Shown: positions 45,287-53,912, counted from the first letter of the stretch. The stretch is DNA of 64,000 nucleotides from Clostridium sp. AF27-2AA (GCF_003478505.1 NZ_QUFI01000017.1:1-64000); one strand, 5' to 3'. Notes: generated from the letters alone by a model not told the origin. Made by a program: numbers and translations.

Positions 45287-47935
45287 ATGGATCAGGTATT
45301 ATATGATTTAATGGACTGGGCTGGAATTGAGGAAATCGTGTATTCCGAGGCGGCAAATCCGGAACGCCTTCTGGGAGCGCATGAGGTGGAAGAGGGACTG
45401 CTGATCCAGGTGTTCATGCCGCACGCGGTAGCTGTGGCAGCGAAGGTTGGAAATGAGAGCTATCCCATGGAACTGCAGGACGAGGCCGGATATTATGCGG
45501 TGCTCCTGCATGGGAAGAAGATGAGCAAATATCTTCTGGAGATTACTTACGATAACGGGACAACGGAGGAATTGCAGGATCCTTACGCGTTTCCGTCTCA
45601 GTTTACGGACGCGGAACTGAAAAAGTTTGACGCAGGCATTTATTACGATGTGTATCGCAAGATGGGCGCGCACCCGATGACGATTGACGGTGTAAAAGGT
45701 GTTTATTTTGCCGTGTGGGCACCCTGCGCCATGCGTGTCAGCGTAGTCGGTGACTTCAATATGTGGGATGGCAGACGCCACCAGATGAAGCGCCTGGGAG
45801 ATTCCGGCGTCTTTGAACTGTTTATGCCGGGTCTTGAAGTGGGAGCACTTTACAAATATGAGATTAAGAATCATCACGGCGAGCCGATGTTAAAATCTGA
45901 CCCGTACGGAAACTATTCTGAACTGCGCCCGGATAACGCGTCTATCGTCTGGGATCTGGAGCAGTTTTCCTGGAACGATGAGATCTGGATGAAGAACCGG
46001 GAGCTGGAGGCATCCAAGGACAAGCCGCTTTCCATCTATGAACTGCATCTTGGTTCCTGGATGCGCCATGAATTAAAGATGGACGAAGACGGAGAGCCGG
46101 TCATCGGTTCCGAGTTTTACAATTACCGGGAGATCGCGCCGAAGCTGGCTGAGTATGTGAAGAAGCTGGGCTATACCCATGTGGAGCTGATGCCGGTGAT
46201 GGAGCATCCGTTAGATGAATCCTGGGGCTATCAGGTAACCGGCTACTATGCGCCGACAAGCAGGTATGGCACGCCGGATGATTTTATGTATTTCATGAAT
46301 TATATGCATGAACAGGGCATCGGCGTGATCCTGGACTGGGTACCGGCTCATTTCCCGCGTGATGCCCACGGCCTGGCATGCTTCGACGGAAGCTGTGTTT
46401 ACGAGCATCAGGATCCGAGACAGGGCGCACACCCGCACTGGGGTACCCTGATCTACAACTACGGACGGCCGCAGGTTACTAATTTCCTGATTGCCAACGC
46501 GCTGTTCTGGGCCAAGCAGTACCATGCAGACGGCATCCGCATGGATGCGGTGGCTTCCATGCTGTATCTGGATTACGGCAAGAATGACGGAGAGTGGGTT
46601 GCCAATATCTACGGCGGTCATGAGAATCTGGAAGCAGTAGAGTTTTTAAAACACTTAAACAGCATCTTCAAGAAAGAAATCAAGGGCGGCCTGCTGATCG
46701 CGGAGGAGTCTACCGCATGGCCGCAGATCACCGGCTCCGTGAAGGAGAACGGCCTTGGCTTTGATTATAAATGGAACATGGGATGGATGAACGATTTCAC
46801 CGGCTACATGCAGTGTGATCCATACTTCCGCAATCAGCATTACGGCGAGCTGACCTTCAGCATGTTTTATGCTTACAGTGAGGACTTCGTGCTGGTATTC
46901 TCCCACGATGAGGTCGTGCACGGAAAGTCTTCCATGCTCTGCAAGATGCCGGGGGAGACCTACGAGGAGAAGGCAGCAAACCTGCGTACCGCCTACGGAT
47001 TTATGTACGGGCATCCGGGCAAGAAGCTGCTGTTCATGGGACAGGAGTTCGCTCAGATTTCCGAGTGGAATGAGAATGAAGAATTGCCGTGGAACATTCT
47101 GGAGTACCCGCTTCACAAAAATATGCAGGATTATGTGACTGCGTTAAATGAACTTTACCGTACGCACCCTGCTATGTATCAGAAGGATTTTGAGCAGGAG
47201 GGCTTTGAATGGATCAATTGTACTTCTGCGGCAGATAATATCGTTGTCTTTACCAGAAAGACAGATAAGCCGGAAGAGACTCTGCTCTTTGTCTGCAACT
47301 TTGCTCCGGTACTTCATGAGAAATACCAGATCGGACTCCCGTTTGCGGGCAGATACAAGGAAATCTTCAACAGTGACGCAAAACAGTTCGGCGGAAGCGG
47401 CAAGGGCAATTCCAGGGTGAGAGCGGCAAAGAAGGAAGAGTACGATGGCCGTGACTATTCCATGCAGATCACGGTACCGCCAATGTCCATGATCGTGTTC
47501 TCATGTGAGCCGGCAGTACCGAAGAAAACGGCGGCGAAGAAATCAGCCGCAAAGAAGCCTGCAGCCGAGAAGACCGCGGCAGCGAAAAAGACCGGTACGG
47601 AGAAGAGCACAGCCGCAAAGAAGACCAGCATGGGAAAATCAGCCGCAGAAAAGAAAACCGCGGCAGAGAAAAGCTCCGCAAAGACGGAAACTGTGAAAAA
47701 AGCAGTAGCGGAAGCAAAGAAAGCAGCAGCGAAAACAGCGGAAAATGGAAGAAAAACTGCGGAGGAAGCCGTAAAAGCGGCGAAGGAAACGGCTGCTGCC
47801 GCAGTGCAGGATGTGGTAAAGAAAGCAAAGAATACCGCAAAGAAGACCGCAGCCGAGGTAAAGAAAGCTGCAGATAAGGCCACGGAGAAAGCCACAGATA
47901 AATCCACAGAGAAAATCACGGAGAAAAAAGCATAA
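45287..47935 (+). CDS. glgB: 1,4-alpha-glucan branching enzyme with a 140-residue Lys/Ala-rich tail
   Basis: GH13 branching enzyme of 882 residues that makes alpha-1,6 branches in glycogen. Residues 1-742 hold the N-terminal domains (VYFAVWAPCAMRVSVVGDFN) and the catalytic barrel: GYQVTGYYAPTSRYGTPDDF, nucleophile Asp420 in DGIRMDAVASMLYLDYG, acid/base Glu in AEESTAWP (473-480), and VFSHDEVVHGK. Residues 743-882 (nt 47513-47932) are a histone-H1-like tail of repeated AAKK, AEKK and TEK units, then a long Ala/Lys/Glu helix. Branching enzymes normally stop near residue 640-740, so the tail is extra. ATG 45287 has GGGAGG upstream. No other glg genes are in the window. Confidence 0.95.
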   Translation: MDQVLYDLMDWAGIEEIVYSEAANPERLLGAHEVEEGLLIQVFMPHAVAVAAKVGNESYPMELQDEAGYYAVLLHGKKMSKYLLEITYDNGTTEELQDPYAFPSQFTDAELKKFDAGIYYDVYRKMGAHPMTIDGVKGVYFAVWAPCAMRVSVVGDFNMWDGRRHQMKRLGDSGVFELFMPGLEVGALYKYEIKNHHGEPMLKSDPYGNYSELRPDNASIVWDLEQFSWNDEIWMKNRELEASKDKPLSIYELHLGSWMRHELKMDEDGEPVIGSEFYNYREIAPKLAEYVKKLGYTHVELMPVMEHPLDESWGYQVTGYYAPTSRYGTPDDFMYFMNYMHEQGIGVILDWVPAHFPRDAHGLACFDGSCVYEHQDPRQGAHPHWGTLIYNYGRPQVTNFLIANALFWAKQYHADGIRMDAVASMLYLDYGKNDGEWVANIYGGHENLEAVEFLKHLNSIFKKEIKGGLLIAEESTAWPQITGSVKENGLGFDYKWNMGWMNDFTGYMQCDPYFRNQHYGELTFSMFYAYSEDFVLVFSHDEVVHGKSSMLCKMPGETYEEKAANLRTAYGFMYGHPGKKLLFMGQEFAQISEWNENEELPWNILEYPLHKNMQDYVTALNELYRTHPAMYQKDFEQEGFEWINCTSAADNIVVFTRKTDKPEETLLFVCNFAPVLHEKYQIGLPFAGRYKEIFNSDAKQFGGSGKGNSRVRAAKKEEYDGRDYSMQITVPPMSMIVFSCEPAVPKKTAAKKSAAKKPAAEKTAAAKKTGTEKSTAAKKTSMGKSAAEKKTAAEKSSAKTETVKKAVAEAKKAAAKTAENGRKTAEEAVKAAKETAAAAVQDVVKKAKNTAKKTAAEVKKAADKATEKATDKSTEKITEKKA

Positions 47936-47950
47936 GACTGTGGCCTGGAT

Positions 47951-49258
47951 TTACCGCTGTGGAATATCCGTTCCAATCTGCACCATGGCCGTAAAGGTAT
48001 CATCATTAAAGTAAACATCAAATTCATCACCGGGGCGGTTCAGGATGCGCTGGATACTCAGCATCCCGAGCCCCCCGTCTTTTTTACTAGAAAGAATATT
48101 TCCGTTTTTCTCCTGAATACTGCCGTTGTAGGCATTCTCCACAAGCATCAGCAGATGGTCGCCGTCCATGCGGGCCTGAATGCGGATGAATGAATCTTTC
48201 TCCATTTTTTTGGAAGCTTCCATAGCATTTTCCAGCAGATTTCCGATGACGATGCAGAGTGTCAGGTCATCAATTGGAATATGGGCGGACAGATCCAGAC
48301 GGGCGGTGAAGGAAATTCCGGCTTTTTCAGCCCGGACCGCATATTCCTGGATCAGTCCGTTTACAGCCTGATTTTCGCAGAAGATTTTCTGCTCGGAAGT
48401 TTCCAGCTCTTTCTGGAGATTCTTTAGGTATTTTACCTGCTGTTCCTTGTCCATGTAGAGCAGGGCGTGGATGTGATGCCGGAAATCATGCCGGATGATC
48501 CGCACCTGTTCAATGTAGTCCAGAGTCTGGTTGTAGTGTTCCCGCTGCTTGCTGATCATCTGGCGGGCAAAGGTCAGCTCTTCCTCGGTCTGCTTGCGTT
48601 TTACGATCTGGGCGGTGCTGTTTAAGGTGAGCACATAGAGTAAGAGCAGGCTGACGCAGAGCACCAGGAAGAATAAGAGGAGGCTCTGGCTCTGGCCGGA
48701 TGGGATGCCGTAAGGAAACAGGGCGCGTTCACCGATCAACTGAATGAAGAGAAAAAGCGCCGGATAAGCAGCTACGAGCAGACAGAAGCGGGCAGAGAGA
48801 CTGCCAAAAATCTGACGGGCGCGTTTCTTCAGCCAGAAATGCACAAACAGGCAGCAGAGCGAGGCACTGATCAGGGAAATGAGTGTGCAGAGCTGTTCTT
48901 CGGACAGAGGGAGCCATGTGTGGAAGCACCAGGCTGTAAAGCGATTCAGAAATGAGGAAAGGTCCGCCAGCATCCATGCCGACAGATAGAAAAACAGCTT
49001 TTCTACAGCAGAACCGTGGAAAAAGACCAGAAGCACCAGGAAAAACAGGCATGAAAAAAAGCCCTGGAAGATCCAGAAGATGTGATCCGGAATGTGAAAC
49101 AGGGACTGGGTAAAGATCATGATAGCCCAGAGATAAACGGAGCAGGCCGCGATGGTCTCCCGGTTTTTCTGTTTCGGTTCCAGGCAGAGGAAGATGGGCA
49201 TCATACGCACGGAAAGATTGATCAGATCCTGAAAAACATGGCAGGCTGCATCGTTCAT
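47951..49258 (-). CDS. GHKL-type sensor histidine kinase (AgrC-like)
   Basis: Sensor kinase of 435 residues. The first 200 residues hold about six hydrophobic segments, such as IFWIFQGFFSCLFFLVLLVF and LLLFFLVLCVSLLLLYVLTL. A coiled region leads to the phospho-His box IRHDFRHHIHALLY, and the C-terminal GHKL ATPase contains IGNLLENAMEAS and KDGGLGMLSIQRIL. This form senses small ligands or peptides in AgrC, but peptide genes were not seen nearby. AAAGGAG lies upstream of ATG 49258. It is downstream of the LytTR regulator gene and co-transcribed with it. Confidence 0.9.
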   Translation of the reverse strand: MNDAACHVFQDLINLSVRMMPIFLCLEPKQKNRETIAACSVYLWAIMIFTQSLFHIPDHIFWIFQGFFSCLFFLVLLVFFHGSAVEKLFFYLSAWMLADLSSFLNRFTAWCFHTWLPLSEEQLCTLISLISASLCCLFVHFWLKKRARQIFGSLSARFCLLVAAYPALFLFIQLIGERALFPYGIPSGQSQSLLLFFLVLCVSLLLLYVLTLNSTAQIVKRKQTEEELTFARQMISKQREHYNQTLDYIEQVRIIRHDFRHHIHALLYMDKEQQVKYLKNLQKELETSEQKIFCENQAVNGLIQEYAVRAEKAGISFTARLDLSAHIPIDDLTLCIVIGNLLENAMEASKKMEKDSFIRIQARMDGDHLLMLVENAYNGSIQEKNGNILSSKKDGGLGMLSIQRILNRPGDEFDVYFNDDTFTAMVQIGTDIPQR

Positions 49259-49312
49259 GGGTAACGTTCTCCTTTGACGCCACGGCTGGGAGCGGACCGG
49301 TTCCGGCCGCTC

Positions 49313-50020
49313 CTAACGCAGGCGGTAATGATAGTAGGCATTTTTGGCTTCCTTATAGAAAGCGCGGGAAATGGGAATGGAAGTGCCGTCTTCCATCTGG
49401 AATGAGGAATCCTCCAGAGTGTGAACGTGAGCCAGGTTGACAATGTAGCTCTGGTGGCAGCGCAGAAAGATTTCCTGTTCCGAAACCGATTCCAGAATGG
49501 CAGAAAGCTTCTGGCTGAGCGGAATGACGCTGCCATCGGTGAGGGTGGCGTAAACCTTATGGAGACGGTTTTCAAAATGGGAAATGCGGTTCAGGGGAAG
49601 ATCTACCGGAACCCGGTTTACCACAACGGAGAGGCAGGCATCCGGCTGGGAAAGCTTCTGGAGGCAGACCCGGTCCATGGTTTCCTCAAAATCCTCCCAC
49701 CGCACAGGCTTTAACAGAAAGCCGGAGGCGCAGACCCGGTAGCTGTCTACCGCGGACTCCAGGGAGGAGGTAATAAAGACGATGACCGGATTGGAGTAGA
49801 GTTTTAAAAGGTCTGCCGCACCCTGGATGCCGCTTTTGCCTGGCATGAGCACGTCAAGAAGATAGAGGCCGTAGGCGGTGCCGGTGTCCAGAACATCCTG
49901 CATGGATGGAAATGTTTCCAGCTCCACCGGGCGGTTCTGTTTCTGGAAATACCGACGGGCATACTGCTCCACCAGCTCCCGTTCTTCTGTTGTATCATCG
50001 CATATGGCAATCTTCAGCAT
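49313..50020 (-). CDS. LytTR family response regulator (AgrA-like)
   Basis: Response regulator of 235 residues: a receiver domain (MLKIAICDDTTEERELVEQY; phospho-Asp in YLLDVLMPGKSG; Lys in FLLKPVRWEDF) and a LytTR DNA-binding domain from about residue 135 (ISHFENRLHKVYATLTDG, FLRCHQSYIVNLAHV). ATG 50020, with GGAGATGA upstream, starts precisely at the receiver domain. It forms a two-component system with the GHKL kinase encoded 50 bases downstream and is divergent from an SSS symporter, a likely target. Confidence 0.9.
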   Translation of the reverse strand: MLKIAICDDTTEERELVEQYARRYFQKQNRPVELETFPSMQDVLDTGTAYGLYLLDVLMPGKSGIQGAADLLKLYSNPVIVFITSSLESAVDSYRVCASGFLLKPVRWEDFEETMDRVCLQKLSQPDACLSVVVNRVPVDLPLNRISHFENRLHKVYATLTDGSVIPLSQKLSAILESVSEQEIFLRCHQSYIVNLAHVHTLEDSSFQMEDGTSIPISRAFYKEAKNAYYHYRLR

Positions 50021-50168
50021 GGCATTATCATCTCCGCATATAGTGGTTTTCATAGCTGGGGGTTCCTGGTGCGCATATTTCGGCAGGAGTTTGCAGATTT
50101 GGTCCTGTTTTTGCATAATTGGAAGTTTTGCACACATGAAACCTGTGGTAAACTAAAAACATAAACAA

Positions 50169-50198
50169 TTTATACAACTTTTTGACAGGGTTGTCAAA
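50169..50198 (-). promoter_or_regulatory. Promoter of LytTR/GHKL operon with palindromic -35 region
   Basis: On the minus strand TTGACA (50197-50192), a 17-base spacer and TATAAA (50174-50169) form a strong promoter. Its -35 is one arm of the palindrome TTTGACA-N4-TGTCAAA (50181-50198). The other arm lies in the leader of the divergent symporter gene, so a protein bound here could affect both genes. Confidence 0.65.
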
Positions 50199-50218
50199 TA
50201 TTACAGGAGGGTATGTGT

Positions 50219-51676
50219 ATGGGTACAAATTTAATGGTTACCGCAATCGTTATCGTGTATCTGCTGTTCATGCTGTGGATTGGCTGGTATTCTTCCACAA
50301 AGATTACGAGCAACACAGATTTCATGGTAGCAGGAAGAAGACTGGGGCCGTTCTTAATGGCGGGAACTCTGGCAGCAACGGAGATTGGCGGCGGAAGTTC
50401 TCTCGGTGTTGTTCAGAATGGTATGTCAGGCTTTGGTCTGAGCGCATCCTGGTATATTACCACCATGGGTATCGCGTTCATCATTTTAAGCTTTATCGCG
50501 CCGAAGTTCCGTGCTGCAACGGTTAAGACCGTTCCGGAGTATTTCCGCAGACGTTATGGCAAGGAGTGCGGACTGATCACCGCGATCATTATGCTGCTTC
50601 CGCTGGTAGGACTGACTGCAGGACAGTTCATTGCTTCCGCGGTTATTCTGTCTACCATGTTAAATATTGATTACCAGGTAGCAGTTATCATTGTAGCAGT
50701 GGTTGTTACCGTTTATTCGATCATGGGCGGTCTGTGGAGCGTTACCCTGACTGACTTTGTACAGGTTTTCCTGATCGTCATCGGCATGATCATCGCGGTT
50801 CCGTTTGCCATGAATTACGCAGGTGGATGGAGCAGCATTTCCGCAAACATTCCGGAAGGAACCATGAACCTGTTTGAAGGTTATGACCTGTTTGGCATCA
50901 TTTCCCTGGTCATCATGTATACCGCAACCTTCTCCGTAGGACAGGAAGCCGTATCCCGTTTCTATGCGGCAAAAGACGAGAAGGCAGCAAAGGGCGGCGC
51001 ATGGCTGGCGGCTCTGGTAAACTTCATTTACGCGTTTATCCCGACCATCCTGGGCATCATCACCCTGGCGCTGATCAACATGGGCAAGTTCAGCTCTGAG
51101 CAGTTCGCGTCCGTAGGTGCCCGTTACGCGCTTCCGGTTCTGGCTATCAACACCATGCCGGCCCTGATCTGCGGACTTCTATTTGCAGGCATCATTTCCG
51201 CAACCATGTCCAGTTCTGACTCTGACCTTCTGGGCGCAGGTTCCATTTTCGCGAATGATATCTACAAAGCAGTCTTAAAACCGGACGCATCCAGTGATTC
51301 TGTCATGAAGGTCACCAAAATCGTGATGTGCCTGGTAGGCGTGGCTTCCATGCTCATCGCGCTGTTCAACACCCAGAGCATTGTTTCTATCTTAATGTTC
51401 TGCTTCACCTTACGTGCGGCTGGTTCCTTCTTCCCGTACGTGATGGGACATTACTGGAAGAAAGCATCCACCGCGGGAACCATTGCTTCCTTACTTGCAG
51501 GTACCATTGTGGTTGTGTACCTGGAGCATGTTTCCAAGGGCGTGCTGTTTGGCATTAAGTTCAGCCAGCCGATCATCCCGGGTCTGGTTGCAGCGTTCAT
51601 TGGATTTGTAGTATTCTCCAAGCTGATGCCGCCGAAGGTAGAGACTACCGAGCTGGCACCGGAAGAGGATGATTAA
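50219..51676 (+). CDS. Sodium:solute symporter family (SSS) transporter
   Basis: Membrane transporter of 485 residues with about 13 helices, SSS/LeuT fold. Family marks are DFMVAGRRLGPFLMAGTLAA, EIGGGSSLGVVQNG, TVPEYFRRRYGK, and GGLWSVTLTDFVQVFLIVIG; the Na2 site region is IISATMSSSDSDLL. The substrate could be a carboxylate, amino acid or other small solute. I choose ATG 50219 because AGGAGG (50205-50210) sits 8 bases away; ATG 50213 would leave only 2. It is divergent from a two-component system and followed by a strong terminator. Confidence 0.92.
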   Translation: MGTNLMVTAIVIVYLLFMLWIGWYSSTKITSNTDFMVAGRRLGPFLMAGTLAATEIGGGSSLGVVQNGMSGFGLSASWYITTMGIAFIILSFIAPKFRAATVKTVPEYFRRRYGKECGLITAIIMLLPLVGLTAGQFIASAVILSTMLNIDYQVAVIIVAVVVTVYSIMGGLWSVTLTDFVQVFLIVIGMIIAVPFAMNYAGGWSSISANIPEGTMNLFEGYDLFGIISLVIMYTATFSVGQEAVSRFYAAKDEKAAKGGAWLAALVNFIYAFIPTILGIITLALINMGKFSSEQFASVGARYALPVLAINTMPALICGLLFAGIISATMSSSDSDLLGAGSIFANDIYKAVLKPDASSDSVMKVTKIVMCLVGVASMLIALFNTQSIVSILMFCFTLRAAGSFFPYVMGHYWKKASTAGTIASLLAGTIVVVYLEHVSKGVLFGIKFSQPIIPGLVAAFIGFVVFSKLMPPKVETTELAPEEDD

Positions 51677-51685
51677 AAGCATATA

Positions 51686-51746
51686 AAACCTGCATAATAG
51701 AACCCGGCGGACCGTGATGGCCCGCCGGGTTTTGCTATGCAGGTTT
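51686..51746. terminator. Nested bidirectional terminator
   Basis: Inner stem ACCCGGCGG (51702-51710) with CCGCCGGGT (51722-51730) is bounded by AA and TTTT. An outer stem AAACCTGCATA (51686-51696) with TATGCAGGTTT (51736-51746) encloses it. It separates the convergent symporter and MATE genes and overlaps the MATE stop codon. Confidence 0.85.
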
Positions 51747-53082
51747 ATTTTATCTGTTTCCATTTCCCTGTCCGGTAATATCCGTAGGAGATCAGGAAGT
51801 TTGCGAGCCATCCCAGCGGCACGGCGTACCATATCATGGCAATGCCGTAGACAGGAGCTCCGAGCTTGGCAATGAGCACACGCAGCCCCAGGTTTACCAG
51901 ATTGGCGATGGTAAAAACTTTTACGGCACCGGCGCCGCGCAGAATGCCGTCGACCGCCATTTTAAAGCCGATCATGCAGAAAAAGAAGCCGATGAATCGC
52001 AGGTATCCTTCTCCGGTAGCAACGGTCTGGGCAGAGGGAGCACCGTCCAGGAATAATGCGATCAGAGGGCGGTGGAGCAGTTCCAGGAACAGACACAGGA
52101 TGACGGCGGTAATGGCGACCATGATGTTGGCAGCCCGGTATCCAAGGGGAATCCGTTCGTGTTTCTCTGCGCCAATGTTCTGGGCCGCATAGGAGGAAAG
52201 GGCATTTCCGATGGCGGACATGGGAACTACGCAGAGGGATTCAATCCGCATGCCGGCAGAAAATCCGGCCAGGATCTGTGTGCCAAAGCCGTTTACCACT
52301 GACTGGACCAGCATCATTCCGATGGAAACCGTGGACTGCTGGAGAATGGATGGCAGTGCGATGCGGGACATGGAGGAAAACTCTGCCTTACTGAACCAAG
52401 TTTCTGCTTTCCCATCTAACCGGCGGAGTGTGCGCAGGAAGATGAGGAAGGAACAGACTGCTGAAATGCCCTGGGCAATAAAGGTTGCGTAAGCAGCACC
52501 GGCAACGCCTAGATGCAGGGTGGCCACCATATATAGATCCAGGAAGATGTTCAGCACTGAGGAGAAAATCAGCAGATACAGCGGAATCCGCGATTCACCG
52601 AGAGCATTGAACATGGAGGAGAGGATGTTGTACATAAACAAAAAGGGCAGGCCGTAAAAGTAAATGTTTAAGTAGATTACAGCGATGTCCATGGCATCAG
52701 CCGGAGTGTTTAAGGTTTCCATGATCTGTCTGCTGAAGCACAGGCCAATGCCGCCAAGAAGCAGGCTGATGAGCAGGAAGGAAAGCATGGCGGTGCGGAT
52801 GCTGTTTTTCATGCGGCTGTAGGCATGTCCGCCGAAGTGTTGGCTGATGATGACCGACGCGCCGATGCCGCCGCCGATGGCGACACAGATAAAAATGCTG
52901 GTCAGCGCATAGGACGCGCCGACCGCGGCCAGTGCAGTTTCTCCTACATAATGTCCCACAATAGCAGAGTCTACAATGGTGTATGCCTGCTGAAACAGAT
53001 TTCCGATGATCATAGGAAGCGCAAAGGCAAACAGTGCCCGGGAGGGCTTCTCTGTGATCAGATAGTCTTTATTTTTGTTCAT
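51745..53082 (-). CDS. MATE family efflux transporter
   Basis: Membrane exporter of 445 residues with twelve predicted helices, expelling drugs or metabolites in exchange for Na+ or H+. The opening RALFAFALPMIIGNLFQQAY, TIVDSAIVGHYVGETALAAV and the repeated half SRIALPSILQQSTVSIGMML with VVNGFGTQILAGFSAGMRIE are typical of the DinF/NorM-like branch. The start overlaps the stop of the ArsR gene by four bases, so the two are coupled. The substrate is unknown. Confidence 0.92.
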   Translation of the reverse strand: MNKNKDYLITEKPSRALFAFALPMIIGNLFQQAYTIVDSAIVGHYVGETALAAVGASYALTSIFICVAIGGGIGASVIISQHFGGHAYSRMKNSIRTAMLSFLLISLLLGGIGLCFSRQIMETLNTPADAMDIAVIYLNIYFYGLPFLFMYNILSSMFNALGESRIPLYLLIFSSVLNIFLDLYMVATLHLGVAGAAYATFIAQGISAVCSFLIFLRTLRRLDGKAETWFSKAEFSSMSRIALPSILQQSTVSIGMMLVQSVVNGFGTQILAGFSAGMRIESLCVVPMSAIGNALSSYAAQNIGAEKHERIPLGYRAANIMVAITAVILCLFLELLHRPLIALFLDGAPSAQTVATGEGYLRFIGFFFCMIGFKMAVDGILRGAGAVKVFTIANLVNLGLRVLIAKLGAPVYGIAMIWYAVPLGWLANFLISYGYYRTGKWKQIK

Positions 53083-53426
53083 GATTTTCTGGAAGCTCCT
53101 CTCCGGCTGCAGGACGCAGCAAATTCACAGTCACAGTTTTCCTGGTCCCAGTGTGTTTTTTCGGTTTCTGACAGCGCCTGGCAAAAGGCATTGGCAGCCC
53201 GGAGCATCAGGCCTTTGTTCACCTGGTAATGCATCTGGTAATCAATTCGCAGGCCGGTGACCAGTCCGCATCTTTTTAATACTTGCAGGTGCTGGGATAC
53301 CGCCGATTCACTGATGCCCAGTTTGGAGGAAAGCGCCTTGCCACAGTAATGATGATCCAGTAAAAGCATGAGAATCTGGTAGCGTGTAGGCATGGTGATA
53401 ATATGAAGCAATTCAAGATCAGTCAT
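53079..53426 (-). CDS. ArsR family transcriptional regulator
   Basis: Small winged-helix regulator of 115 residues: MPTRYQILMLLLDHHYCGKA, then SKLGISESAVSQHLQVLKRCGLV as the recognition helices, and a beta wing (TGLRIDYQMHYQVNKG). The C-terminus has a Cys cluster (CDCEFAASC) that could bind a thiophilic metal; in ArsR proteins metal sites vary in position. AAAGGAG precedes ATG 53426. It overlaps the MATE exporter gene and probably represses this two-gene operon. Confidence 0.9.
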   Translation of the reverse strand: MTDLELLHIITMPTRYQILMLLLDHHYCGKALSSKLGISESAVSQHLQVLKRCGLVTGLRIDYQMHYQVNKGLMLRAANAFCQALSETEKTHWDQENCDCEFAASCSRRGASRKS

Positions 53427-53531
53427 GTGTGTCTCCTTTATAATGAAGTATTCACTTAATAAAGCTATTGCTTAATTATAAGGAGAAAAAAATAAAAGTC
53501 AAGTATTCATAATTTTATAGTTACGGGAAGA

Positions 53532-53560
53532 TTGACAATGGTTATTTGTGGTTATATACT
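53532..53560 (+). promoter_or_regulatory. Promoter of type I toxin mRNA
   Basis: Perfect -35 TTGACA (53532-53537), 17-base spacer, -10 TATACT (53555-53560). A second -10-like TATAAT lies at 53574-53579. The leader to the toxin ATG is roughly 80 bases. Confidence 0.75.
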
Positions 53561-53609
53561 GATAAAAACTATATATAATACATTTACCCAGGGAGTCGAA
53601 GGGGCGATT

Positions 53610-53684
53610 ATGTCAGCCGCCGGACGTTATACGGAAGGAGGCCGGTGCCAATGGTTACATATTCAGATTTGTTTCAGTTTGTAA
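53610..53684 (+). CDS. Possible 24-residue leader peptide overlapping the toxin start
   Basis: An ATG at 53610 with AAGGGG upstream opens a 24-codon frame (MSAAGRYTEGGRCQWL...) that runs through the toxin's ribosome binding site and ends at 53684, in another frame inside the toxin gene. Leader reading frames of this kind control toxin translation in some type I systems, but this one could be chance. Confidence 0.3.
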   Translation: MSAAGRYTEGGRCQWLHIQICFSL

Positions 53685-53737
53685 TTATGCTTTGTGCTGT
53701 AATCACACTCGTTGCTTATTTTACACACAAAAAATAG
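53651..53737 (+). CDS. Putative holin-like type I toxin, 28 residues
   Basis: Gene too short for standard callers, encoding MVTYSDLFQFVIMLCAVITL followed by VAYFTHKK. One membrane helix with an aromatic N-terminus and a basic C-terminus matches the holin-like toxins of Gram-positive type I toxin-antitoxin systems (TxpA/BsrG/Fst-like). AAGGAGG is well placed upstream of ATG 53651. The stop codon lies within the left arm of a bidirectional terminator, and a convergent small RNA gene on the minus strand overlaps its 3' end. Its product should damage the membrane when not repressed; the host is expected to tolerate it only with the antitoxin RNA present. Confidence 0.8.
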   Translation: MVTYSDLFQFVIMLCAVITLVAYFTHKK

Positions 53738-53823
53738 CGCCCTCGTCCCGGTAAGATGAAGCGCTATTTTTTGAATGCTTATTGCCGGCGGCTAGGTGTA
53801 CTCTAGCTTTCGACTCTCTCGTT
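53725..53823 (-). ncRNA. Antisense antitoxin RNA of the type I module
   Basis: A perfect-consensus promoter on the minus strand (TTGACA 53858-53853, 17 bases, TATAAT 53835-53830) would start an RNA near 53823. It would end at the bidirectional hairpin near 53731, giving an RNA of about 100 nt that overlaps the 3' end of the toxin mRNA by about 45 nt. It has no open frame. The layout is that of RatA/TxpA and SR4/BsrG systems. Confidence 0.75.
53728..53772. terminator. Bidirectional terminator shared by toxin and antitoxin
   Basis: AAAATAGCGC (53731-53740) pairs with GCGCTATTTT (53760-53769) with A- and T-runs on both sides. It contains the toxin stop codon and ends both convergent transcripts. 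Confidence 0.85.
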
Positions 53824-53829
53824 AAGTGT

Positions 53830-53858
53830 ATTATAGGACATTCTTTATAAGTTGTCAA
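53830..53858 (-). promoter_or_regulatory. Perfect-consensus promoter of antitoxin RNA
   Basis: TTGACA (53858-53853) and TATAAT (53835-53830) are exactly 17 bases apart on the minus strand, matching the sigma-A consensus at all twelve positions. Confidence 0.9.
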
Positions 53859-53912
53859 ATAAGTTGCAAATAAAATTTTACTTGAAAATTTCACTGTAAA
53901 GGAGGTTTAGCT

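Noticed and set aside
47455..48030. Long minus-strand frame of Phe/Ala/Ser opposite the GlgB tail
   Set aside because: It is the complement of the AAG/GCN-rich repeat coding for the Lys/Ala tail; no RBS and extreme composition.
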